Shown: positions 54,734 to 64,000 of the stretch, in pieces
How positions within the stretch are numbered: the stretch's first letter is position 1
Layout of the letters: every line of letters starts with the position of its first letter
Origin: Acridotheres tristis
Taxonomy: Eukaryota > Chordata > Aves > Passeriformes > Sturnidae
DNA: 64,000 bases
Direction of reading: 5' to 3'
Assembly: GCA_037013685.1 (NCBI GenBank)
Contig: CM072884.1
Location: 102,661,548-102,725,547, forward strand
Position numbers and translations under genes: made by a program
The notes under the pieces: generated by a model
Told to the model about the DNA's origin: nothing
The model's input: only the letters and a program-made list of their open reading frames with translations
Databases searched by the model: none

Positions 54734-55567
54734 AATTCCTAAATCGTTTCACACATATGCAACAGCAGCAAGATCAAACCAGATTTCAGGAACATGGACT
54801 TACCTACAACTTACAGGCATATTTCTACCACTTCTCAAGGACTAACACAAAAGGCAGAAAAGTAAGGAAATGGTTTGATTTTGGGGCAGCAGTTTGGCTT
54901 TCACCACTGATACCCAAAAGCTGTTGACTAGAAAGGTAGAGGCACAGCAAGAGAGTGCTGCCAGGTAAAGGACACATTTCCTTCAGGCTCTTCTGCTCTC
55001 AAGAAGGAAAACACTTTACCTGCAGTGACAGCTGGAAAAGAAGAAAATCATTTGTCTCCTGGGTGGTAGCTTGGCAGTATCACACGGCCAGCAGAGAGGG
55101 CAGAGCTGCTGCAGTGCCAGAGCAGCGCTGGTGCCAGGGCAGGTCAAACTCTGCCGCTGCAGACATTCCCTGTGCTGCCCCTTGGGGACAAGGGACGTGT
55201 CCAGGGACAAACCGTGAGCTTCTGTGCTGACTCCGGCTGTGGCAAAGGGCTTTGCGAGCCTCGCACACAAATGGGTCTGGCTTGGGGCACGTTTTGCTTT
55301 TGTTCCTCCCTCGGAGCACAAGGCCTCAGGCTTCATGAGCCCCTCGTGGCTTTTGCTTCTGCCGCCAGAGGGCACGAGGAGCCAAACTTTGGTGGCTTCA
55401 CAGCCAAACTCTTCTCCTTTTCCTACAGAAGGAACAGGGACTAAACTGCACTTTGTCATCTCTGCAGTCCCTAACCAGGCTGCTGAGTGGGAAGGAAGAA
55501 ACTGGAGGTTTCCTTCAGAAGGGAGGAAATCCAAGAACATACCCTTGAGTACCTTTATTTCTTTCTG
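54734..55567 (+). repeat. Left arm of large inverted repeat (834 bp)
   Basis: This segment reappears as its reverse complement at about 59,900-60,715. Positions 54,946-55,503 (558 bp) match 59,960-60,517 with no mismatch or gap in my manual comparison. The outer 54,734-54,945 differs by several percent, including a 6-bp indel near 54,941. The inner 55,504-55,567 is much more diverged and similarity fades around 'acctttatttctttctg'. The core holds about 13 CpG dinucleotides between 55,085 and 55,378, a density unlike the surroundings. Long frames are open on both strands (up to 174 codons on the minus strand), but composition explains them and no domain is recognised. The repeat family is unknown to me, and typical LTR TG/CA ends were not found. 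Confidence 0.95.
55362..55375 (+). promoter_or_regulatory. CTCF-like motif in left arm
   Basis: CCGCCAGAGGGCAC fits the vertebrate CTCF core consensus CCASYAGRKGGCRS at 13 of 14 positions (G instead of A at position 3). It lies in the CpG-rich identical core of the inverted-repeat arm. Binding is inferred from the motif only; CpG methylation at its 5' CCG could modulate it. Confidence 0.45.
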
Positions 55568-57771
55568 TTTGCTCGTTTCATCTTCTGTGTCCCAGATGAT
55601 GTGTACAGGACACAGGCACAGCTTTGTCCCCCAGCTGTGGGAATTAATTCCTCCAGAAGGAAAAGGTCACATTATGCACCTGTCAATTATCTTTTGTCTG
55701 CTGCCTGGTGGAAGCATGTCAAAGGAAATGTAGCCCTAGAGTGCAATGTTAGCTTTCTCTTCCATGTGCTGCATCACTTCTGCCTTTATCATGGCACGGA
55801 TGATATCCACAGCTTGGATAGTCAGAAACTCTATACGGAATTTTGGCTCATCAGTTTGGTGACTACTTAGCTGAACTGTCAAGTAAGTTTCACTTTGATG
55901 AACATATCACCCCATTAATTTTTTTCAAGATCCAAAACATGCAGATTCTCACAGCCAGGGGAATAATTTCCTTAAATTTAAGTGTATCATTCTAAATGCA
56001 TCTAACAGAAAATTAAATTCTGAGGTATGGAGGAGCTTCATGTTTGTGTCTGTGATAAATCCATACGGTGCCATCCTTAAAAATGTTTTCATAGAAGTGG
56101 AGGACAACAGGAACAATGCCCCATCTTAAGATGCAGAGGGTGGTCTATAGGAAATAGGTAATAATTGAAGATGTTAACAGCAGCCCTTACTGTTTTTCTG
56201 GTCTATTTCTGATCATCCAGAAGTTCTACTAACACTTTTTATCACTATTCTTGCAGGGTCACCTAGCTACAGTAGGAAAGGTTGTTTTTTTTTTTTTTTT
56301 AATATTCCCTGGAGAATGATGAGCAGTTACTTTCTTTAACACCTGAAAATACTCTGTGTTCTTTCTCACAATTAATAGAGTAGAAAGCTTTCTGTAAATG
56401 TCCTTTTGTCAGATTTGTGGGAAACTTAACTGAAGTCCTGACAATAAATCCTTTATTTCCCCAAATAAGGTAAATATGATTGTAATGATTTAATTAATTC
56501 TGCTTCTGAACTGTCAAAACCGAGAAAGATTTTACTAAGTATGCATATCACAGGCATCTTAGTGTCCTTTTTAGAATCCAAAATTATCTTGTCATGTAGA
56601 AAGTGTTGCAGCATCAATCTCAACAAAATTCGTAGTACTCTTTATAACCCCTGAGAGATGTTCCAAACTTTACCTCCAGACAGATGTGCAGGGGAAAACA
56701 CACTCTTCTTAAAAGTGTCCCAAGATGTTACTGTGTCACCATATGGATAACTGTTTGTTGTTTTAAACATTTATGACCAGAGGTCTTAGGCTGAGAACAG
56801 GACATTTTTTACCTGCAAAAGCAGTTTTCCATTTTTATATCTGGAAATCCACCACTCAGAAATAAGAACAGATGGTTTGATCCAAAATACTTGCATGATA
56901 TCAAGGCATAAACAGGAGCATGATGTCCCAATGCCCGAACAGCTTTTGCCCCTCCTGGAGCTGTTGATCTATTCTCCACAGAGAGAGGAAAAATATGCTT
57001 TGATGTTTTTGATGACCTGATAAAAGACATTTCTGAATTTCCCTGAATACCTTGAAAGAGAGTGTCCTCTTAATGTCTTGCCAAATACATGTACTGAAAA
57101 GCTGTCACAAATTCATTAAAAACTTGGACAATAAAATTATGTTTTTCAAAAGAAAAATCTAGTGAGTTTCACTAATTTCACTTGTTAGTGAAAGAAACTG
57201 AAGAGTTTATTATCCTCTAAGTTTTGAACATGTCTATTTCCTGTTTTTTCTGTTAATTAGTGATAGAAAATATGAAAAAAAAAATTATTGGTATCTGCAA
57301 ACCAGCAGAACCCAGTAAGGACTTCACCCATACTTGGTGAAGACAACTAGGGATGACACTTTTCACTATTTGAATGTACAAATAAGTGACAGTTTCCAAA
57401 AACTAGGCTTAACAGGATGTAAAAGAGCTAAGGTGTGCAGCAGAGTTCTTCAGCAAACCTTGCTGCATGGAACAGAATGATCAGGAAAAGTGAGATGAAG
57501 TTTCATTCTACTTGGACAACTAAACTGAAGTTATAGACCATGAGAAGAAACATGAATACTCCGATAACATTGTTCAGGAAGTATTGGACAATGTGCAGGA
57601 AGAATGAATAAGTGTGCCTAGATAAGCCAGGGCAACAGAAGCATATTCGTTCTTGAGACAGCCAGGAAAAATTCTGCATTTAGAAAAGGATTCCAGTTAT
57701 ACCACTACACCAAATACTAATTTGTTCTTTCCCAAGAAACTGTGAGTTTCTTGAATTTGACTTCTGTTTGG

Positions 57772-57890
57772 GCTTTTTTTTTTTCTTTTTTTTTTTTGTT
57801 TGTTTGTTTGTTTGTTTTTTGTTTGGTTTGGTTTGGTTTGGGTTTTTTTCTGTTTTGTTTGGGTTTTTCTGTTGTTGTTTTTGGGGTTTT
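57772..57890 (+). repeat. T-rich (TTTG)n/(TTTGG)n tract
   Basis: Poly(T) followed by TTTG units and then TTTGG and GTTTT variants. Frames of Phe/Leu/Val-rich residues here are low-complexity artefacts. Confidence 0.85.
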
Positions 57891-59109
57891 TTGTGGACTA
57901 TACTTCTCAGGGCTCACTTTCTAGTTCTTAGGGGTAAAAAAATTATTCCCTTGCTGTGTTTATGGCTGTAATCTACTATGTGGTACATCTGTATCTGATG
58001 CCCTTTCCCCTTTCACTTGGTTTCACATACCATAAATATTTCTTTCATAAACTGTTTTTTTGTAATTTTTTTATGAACTGATTGATCACCACATCTCGTT
58101 TTAGCTCTAGTGATAACTAGATAACTTGTTGTACTCTGTCTTTCAAAGATGTATAATTTCTTTAATTTTAAACCAATGCCTCACAAGGATTGAAGGTTTT
58201 CATAGGTCTCTATCTGACAGTGCTGTGGAGGCTGTGGTTGGAAACGTATCCATGTAACAAAAGGTGTTACATGTAAAATACATCCGCATCTTAGGCTTTA
58301 CTTTCTTGTTAAAGGAGTTGAGGTGCAAGTTTTTAATTGTATTATTAGCAGAAAATATGGGTGAATATTACTCTTCTTTAATATCTTCTTTTAATTTTGG
58401 TTTACAAATTATTTTTCACAGCCAGTCTTTACTTTCTGAGGCACATGTTCCTACTAAAGCTGTTTCTAAAAGCCATGGCTTTTTCTGAACCTGTCTTGCC
58501 TTTAAAAAGTAGACCAGGAATATATGGATATTATGTGTATCAGAATTATGATGTGCACAATGCTGTCATTCAGTTTGGAAAAACAATGTTTGTGCACCAA
58601 ATGCACCTACCTTTGAGCACACAGATCACAATCACTTCATTACCTTCCAAGTTATTTTTCAGTGAATTGAGCAAATCGTACACGTCCTGGTTTGCAAACC
58701 ATGGTGTCACTTGGTTTCTGCTGATATCAACTGTTCAAATTCTTAGATGCTTGAAAAATTGGAATTACACCAACAAAGCTTTCTATCTCCTCAGAAACAT
58801 AGGAAATGTCTTTTAATAGATATTCTGGCAGACACATCTAGTAAAACATTGCTAAAACATGCATGTAAAAACTTCAAACAAAAGGTGAAGAAACAGCTGT
58901 TGAAGAGCCTTTATTAATCAGGGACCAGAAGAGGTGATGTTATATTTGATATTTTCTGCCTTTTTTCTCTCTTCCTTTCAAATGTTGCTGTATTTCCTTT
59001 GATAGGTAGGTCATCTTTATAAAATGAGAGTTGGCCACAGCACATGTTCTTGGGAATTGCTCTTTTTTTTTTTTTTTTTTTTCTTTTTTCTGGCTTTCAG
59101 TTTCTGTAG

Positions 59110-59640
59110 AAAATGTGACCTGTATATTGAAAGAGAGGAAACCAGGAGGCACCACCAGCTCTGGCTGCCCCTACACAGCCACCCTGTGACTCCTCCAACT
59201 CTGCCCATGGCCCAGGACCCCATGTCAGCCCCTAGGGCCATCAGCTTCTGTCCCACTGACACCATAGCAGAACTGGTCTCCAGTTCCTCACAGCCCTGCC
59301 CTGATCAGAGGGGGGCCATGTCAACACAAACCCACCTGTGACTCTACATCCTGGTCCAGCCTCAGTCCCCTCCTGAGCAGCTCATGGTGCCCAGGGCTGC
59401 AGCTGTCCATGTGCCCCACAGGTGCCCTGCTTCTGGCTGGGTGTGGAATGGACCTTGGCCACCAAGTTCTATCCCATAGGAAATCCCTGATGCTCCCAGT
59501 TCCTGCCACAGGGAGCTGCCGGCCTGGTGGTGACATGACAAAAGACCCCAGGCTGTTGCACTGATACTGTGTGAGCACAACCCTGTGTGGCTGCTTTGGG
59601 GGTGAATGAGGAGGTGCCTGAGTCAGACTCAGAGAATTGT
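59110..59640. other. GC-rich, CpG-poor block of unknown origin
   Basis: GC-rich sequence with almost no CpG (I see one, in 'agctgccggcctgg'). It is bounded on the left by a T20 run and on the right by the (ATGGG)n array. The arrangement of oligo(T), GC-rich body and pentamer array could be a reverse-oriented retroposed repeat with a simple-sequence end, but I do not recognise a family. The 162-codon minus-strand frame that runs through it and the pentamer array has no domain. Confidence 0.4.
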
Positions 59641-59664
59641 CTTCTTCTGTGAACAGAACATTGG

Positions 59665-59736
59665 GGTGGGATGGGATGGGATGGGATGGGATGGGATGGG
59701 ATGGGATGGGATGGGATGGGATGGGATTGGATGGGA
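59665..59736 (+). repeat. (ATGGG)n pentanucleotide array
   Basis: About 14 copies of ATGGG, with a single ATTGG variant near 59,725-59,730. G-runs on one strand give G-quadruplex potential. The array lies about 160 bp from the inner end of the right inverted-repeat arm. Confidence 0.95.
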
Positions 59737-59899
59737 CAGAGTTGCGTGTTGGCCTTCTCAAACCCACAGGGCTGGACTTTGCCCCACACCTTCTCCATGT
59801 CACTTCCACACAGAAGAGTTAAACTGGAGTGGCAGCCTTATCAAACAATAAAAATATATTCCCTGCACTGAACACCTTCTGGAATACAAAAGGGGAAAG

Positions 59900-60715
59900 C
59901 AGAAAGACTCATAAATAAAGGTACACACAAGGGTTTCCTTCCTTCAAAAGAAAGCTTCTAGTTTCTTCCTTCCCACTCAGCAGCCTGGTTAGGGACTGCA
60001 GAGATGACAAAGTGCAGTTTAGTCCCTGTTCCTTCTGTAGGAAAAGGAGAAGAGTTTGGCTGTGAAGCCACCAAAGTTTGGCTCCTCGTGCCCTCTGGCG
60101 GCAGAAGCAAAAGCCACGAGGGGCTCATGAAGCCTGAGGCCTTGTGCTCCGAGGGAGGAACAAAAGCAAAACGTGCCCCAAGCCAGACCCATTTGTGTGC
60201 GAGGCTCGCAAAGCCCTTTGCCACAGCCGGAGTCAGCACAGAAGCTCACGGTTTGTCCCTGGACACGTCCCTTGTCCCCAAGGGGCAGCACAGGGAATGT
60301 CTGCAGCGGCAGAGTTTGACCTGCCCTGGCACCAGCGCTGCTCTGGCACTGCAGCAGCTCTGCCCTCTCTGCTGGCCGTGTGATACTGCCAAGCTACCAC
60401 CCAGGAGACAAATGATTTTCTTCTTTTCCAGCTGTCACTGCAGGTAAAGTGTTTTCCTTCTTGAGAGCAGAAGAGCCTGAAGGAAATGTGTCCTTTACCT
60501 GGCAGCACTCTCTTGCTCTACCTTTGTAGTCAACAGCTCTTGGGTATCAGTGGTGAAAGCCAAACTGCTGCCCCAAAATCAAACCATTTCCTTACTTTTC
60601 TGCCTTTTGTGCTAGTCTTCGAGAAGTGGTAGAAATATGCCTGTAAGTTGTAGGTAAGGCCATATTACTGAAATCTGGTTTGATCTTACTGCAGTTGTGA
60701 CATGATTTAGGAATT
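59900..60715 (-). repeat. Right arm of large inverted repeat (816 bp)
   Basis: The reverse complement of the left arm. The identical core is 59,960-60,517. The outer flank 60,518-60,715 aligns with 54,734-54,945 with scattered differences (for example 'cagtaatatgg' against 'caggaacatgg'). The arm contains the same CpG-rich core and the mirror-image CTCF-like motif. Because the outer and inner flanks are diverged while the core is not, a recent assembly fold-back is unlikely to explain the whole structure. Arm-to-arm gene conversion is the simplest reading. Confidence 0.95.
60088..60101 (-). promoter_or_regulatory. CTCF-like motif in right arm (reverse orientation)
   Basis: The exact reverse complement of the motif at 55,362-55,375. 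The two motifs point towards each other across 4.7 kb, the convergent arrangement preferred by cohesin-mediated loops in vertebrates. Function is inferred only. Confidence 0.45.
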
Positions 60716-63700
60716 GTTTTCACCTACAATTGGGTCACTGAAAAGAGGCAGGTCAGAAAATTCTCAGGTTATTGGATGTTTTTGTTCATCTTACTCAAAA
60801 AATTATTAAGAGAAAAGAACCTAGAAAAATGAAAATGCTGCACATGGGAAAAAACCTTTTATTCCCCTGTCATTGTTTGTTAGCTCCCATCTTCCCAAAA
60901 GAACTACCACGTCAGAGTTTTAGGTATAAAATAACTGTGCCCAAAATTAATTTTAAAAGTCGTCTTCCATTTTCCCTTTAGCCTGTGATGAAAAGCTTAT
61001 TTTTGAATGTAGTTTTTCATGTATTCAAATAAAAACAGCATAACATCTTACCCATGAATATAATAACCACACATTATTATATATCCACATATTTGCTTGC
61101 AGTTTGGGTGCCATTTCCACAGGAACCTTCTCTCACTGATTTATTTTCAGAGATTTTGATCCATGTTTTTCTGCTGATAGCTAAGACTCACATTATAAAT
61201 GCACCTTCCACACTCATAGCATGGATTTCGAGGAAAATGGGATTACCTGTTAAAGACAGTTACCGACAGCAGAAATAAACATTTACTGGACTGCTCTGCA
61301 GAGATTTTATACTGTAATGTGGGCATGGATATATGAGATTATGTACAATATCCTTACTTACATTGTTTCAGTACAATAAAATACTGAGGTTTTTTTTCTG
61401 TAGTACCACATAGTTTTAATCCATGCTTCAATTCTGGTTTCTCATCGTTCTTCTAATGGATTTGTATCACCGGAAAATTTTTTGGGAAGAAGCTGCATGT
61501 TTCTCATACCCAGGGATGGGATCCAGTCCCTGTGGGATTCAAAACAACAATTAGGATGCATGCCTCTCTTTTTACCTCTGCTATAACGTGTGAGGCCACA
61601 TGTTCATAATGACTGGTATGCAGAAATGTTTCCATATTAAGAATAATATGGTCAGTACATGACATTATTCATATGAATTTGCATATTTGCCATAGAGATT
61701 TATTGGCAGACTAATGATGCTTTAAGTAGAAATTTATGCAGTTGTCATATGGATGAGATATGAGTCTCAGACTTAAATCTTGCTCTTCTTCATGTCAGTG
61801 ATACTAAAAACAATGTTATACTAATGATGGTACGATACAAATACAGCTCTTAATTAACAGAATTCTGATAATTAATAAATTACATTTTATGTCCTGGAGC
61901 TTTTTCCTATTAATCGTGATTTGTTTGGGGATATCAGCAAAACATCGTTAATGATAGTACAGACTCTGATTATGAAATTAAATGTAGCTTTTTTTCGTTT
62001 TTTTTCTGAATCTTATTAAGATAGATTCCTGGTCAGAAGCCCATAGTTATTTTGTGCTGAAGCTTTGAAGTCACTAGGCATAGTTTTTGGGGGGTGGGAA
62101 TTAGCAGTCTTCTGATCATTCCAGAAAATAGAACTGAAGGACTGGCAGTGCCATAATAGTCTCACTCTCTCATTGCAAAGTTTTATCTTGCTTTTCTTTT
62201 TGAGACAGATTTGTTGCCATTCCTTATTCACTCAGGACAAAAAGATACAGCTGTGCTTACGATATATTTTGAAAGATAAAGGGCAAAATACAAAACATAG
62301 GATTTAAGCCCTTTGTTCCACTACCTCCATTTTTGTGTTGTTGATATGGTATACAGAAGATAGTCTAAAATGTGTTACTGGCAAAATTCAACAAAACCAG
62401 AAACTGTTCAGGCAACCTCAGACAAATTTCAAGATCTCTGCCTCTGCATTACAAAATCTGCTATACATTGTGCAATTGTATTTAGGAAAACTCCAGGGGC
62501 CAGCACAGCCCTCTTGCAAAGAATGGACCTCATCCTGAGAAAATCAGCTTCCCCATCGTGTTCTCCCTCCGCCTGTACCAGACAGAAAGATTACTCCCAC
62601 ACTTAATAGTTACATTATTTGACTTTAGAAGCCTCCCTTCTTCCATAAATCAAGAATTTAACTTGAAGTAAAAAGTTTTAACTGGCCTCTGGTTCCATCT
62701 CCTTCTTCTTTTGAGAAGGTTCCCTGGATGGACTCTGAATCTCATTGATAATTGCTTGTCTGGACTATTGTCAGATGGTGTTACCAGCCCCTGTTTCTGC
62801 CAGCCCTGTTGATGCCCTGAGGGACTGCACTGTGGCCAGCGAGGCTGTGCCCCTGCCTCATTCCCCACCTTGGAGCACACTTGTTCTTGCAAATCCCTGG
62901 CAGGAAAGTCCTGCCTGTCCATTTCTGCATCTGTAGGAACAGTTTCTGCTCACCTGACATCATCTTACATACCCACAGTTTAGTGTCTCTGCCATGAAAT
63001 ACACTTGAGAAATACAACAGGGATTAAATCCAGCAGGAGATGCCTGAGGGAATTTCTAAAACTGGTTGAAATTCACACCTATTGAGATCCAGTATGAAGT
63101 AGTTCAGTAATTTTTGTGCAGGCAGAGCTGAGCTAAATAAGCCACCTTGGCTAAAGTCAATCTAATGTCTCTTACCAACACATTGTCCCTCAGCTGGAGA
63201 CAGTTGGGATGCTCCTGGCTCACTTGAGTGTCCTGGTGTGCACAGGGACACAACACTGCTGCGAAACTCACTTGCACCACAACTATAACTACAGAGCACA
63301 CATCATTTTATGCTTACATCTCACTCATTCTACTCTTGTTGCTAAATAATTTACACAAGTTTTTCTGAGTCTTTCAGACGGTAAAATTATCAAATGTGTA
63401 GTTTAAGTAAAGTATCCACAAGTTATTACACCTTTCAACAATTCTTTTTTAGCAACAATGTTAATATTTCTGAAAACATATAAGACTAGGAAATACTTAT
63501 TACTTCTATTAATACTATTTCTTAATTTCTGATAAAATTAAGCCATTTAAGGCAAATAAATATTGTTAATATTGTAGTCTGTAAGGACTTTATTTTCTTT
63601 TACAAGTTGTTTACTTACAAAAAAAGTGGAAAGCTTCTAAGAGCTAAATGAAAAGCAAGATTTTTAAAAAATATATAAATTGCTATTTATTTTTGTCAGG

Positions 63701-64000
63701 AGTGTCAAGAGTAAAGAGGAGACACTTTACCTAACATAGGCAACAAACCCATGTTCCAGCTCTCTAGTAGCAACAGACTAGGTGCCTGTGTCTCATTGGG
63801 CTAGGCTAGCATAGCAACTGAAAGATAGGTTAGCAGATCCAGTTTAAAGACACATTTCATCTGATTTTAGGGGCAAACTGGGCCCAGCTCCATGTGTATA
63901 TATAGAATAGCCAATGTATCTAGAGAACAACTTGTATTTATACCATCTGCAGAAGATCATGCATCATGCAAGGTGATTCAGACATGTACAAATCCTTTAA
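60716..64000. other. Unannotated AT-rich DNA
   Basis: No exon, RNA gene or clear transposon. A moderately GC-rich patch at about 62,760-62,930 is unexplained. Open frames are at most 90 codons. Confidence 0.55.

Larger units (their letters stand above)
55568..59899. other. 4.3-kb spacer of the large inverted repeat
   Basis: The spacer is mostly AT-rich with no recognised gene. It has a T-run at about 56,284-56,302, a TTTG-rich tract at 57,772-57,890, a T20 run at 59,063-59,082, a GC-rich CpG-poor block at about 59,110-59,640, and an (ATGGG)n array close to the right arm. A 139-codon plus-strand open frame at 58,397-58,816 has no recognisable domain. Confidence 0.6.

Noticed and set aside
58397..58816. 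139-codon frame in the inverted-repeat spacer
   Set aside because: AT-rich composition, no domain, no start context or splice evidence; most likely chance.
59606..59851. Frame with repeating Trp-Asp-Gly-Met units
   Set aside because: Translation of the (ATGGG)n array in all frames; not a protein.
54734..60715. Inverted repeat as the two LTRs or terminal inverted repeats of a single transposon
   Set aside because: LTRs of one element are direct, not inverted. No TG/CA or short TIR boundary, target duplication, transposase or retroviral gene is visible in the spacer. A foldback-type element cannot be fully excluded.
54734..60715. Inverted repeat as a simple assembly or sequencing fold-back artefact
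   Set aside because: The outer and inner flanks of the arms differ by substitutions and an indel, and the spacer is unique sequence. An artefact would give identity to the end of the arms.

Overview
The window looks like bird genomic DNA from a gene-poor region. It is AT-rich, its coding potential is negligible, and its recognisable repeats are avian. These include CR1 non-LTR retrotransposon fragments ending in the typical ATTCTGTG-type 3' tail, and long terminal repeats of endogenous-retrovirus type that I recognise from bird genomes. Species and chromosome cannot be read from the sequence. I found no exon, no rRNA or tRNA gene and no CRISPR array. The longest open frame is 208 codons and looks like chance in a GC-rich patch. 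The window could be intergenic or inside a very large intron.

Layout: 1-16.7 kb is mostly unannotated AT-rich DNA with two old plus-strand CR1 ends (3.5 and 5.9 kb) and a possible LTR tail near 13 kb. At 16.7 kb lies a 131-bp (CCCTTT)n array. An LTR-like repeat end follows at 17.5 kb, a plus-strand CR1 3' end at 20.2 kb and a minus-strand CR1 piece at 25.9 kb. The interval 26-36 kb is empty apart from a GC-rich block at 33 kb and small hairpins. From 36 to 44 kb there is a repeat cluster: a minus-strand CR1 interrupted by a plus-strand CR1, a minus-strand LTR-like repeat, and the 5' and 3' parts of an LTR about 3.3 kb apart. A nearly full-length solo LTR lies at 53.1-53.7 kb on the minus strand.

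The most unusual structure is a large inverted repeat. Its arms (54,734-55,567 and about 59,900-60,715) flank a 4.3-kb spacer. The central 558 bp of the two arms show no difference in my base-by-base reading, while the outer part of the arms differs by several percent and the inner part by more. The identical core is CpG-rich in an otherwise CpG-poor landscape. In each arm it carries a CTCF-like motif, and the two motifs point towards each other across the spacer. Arm-to-arm gene conversion and a possible loop-anchor role are inferences. The repeat family of the arms is not one I can name.
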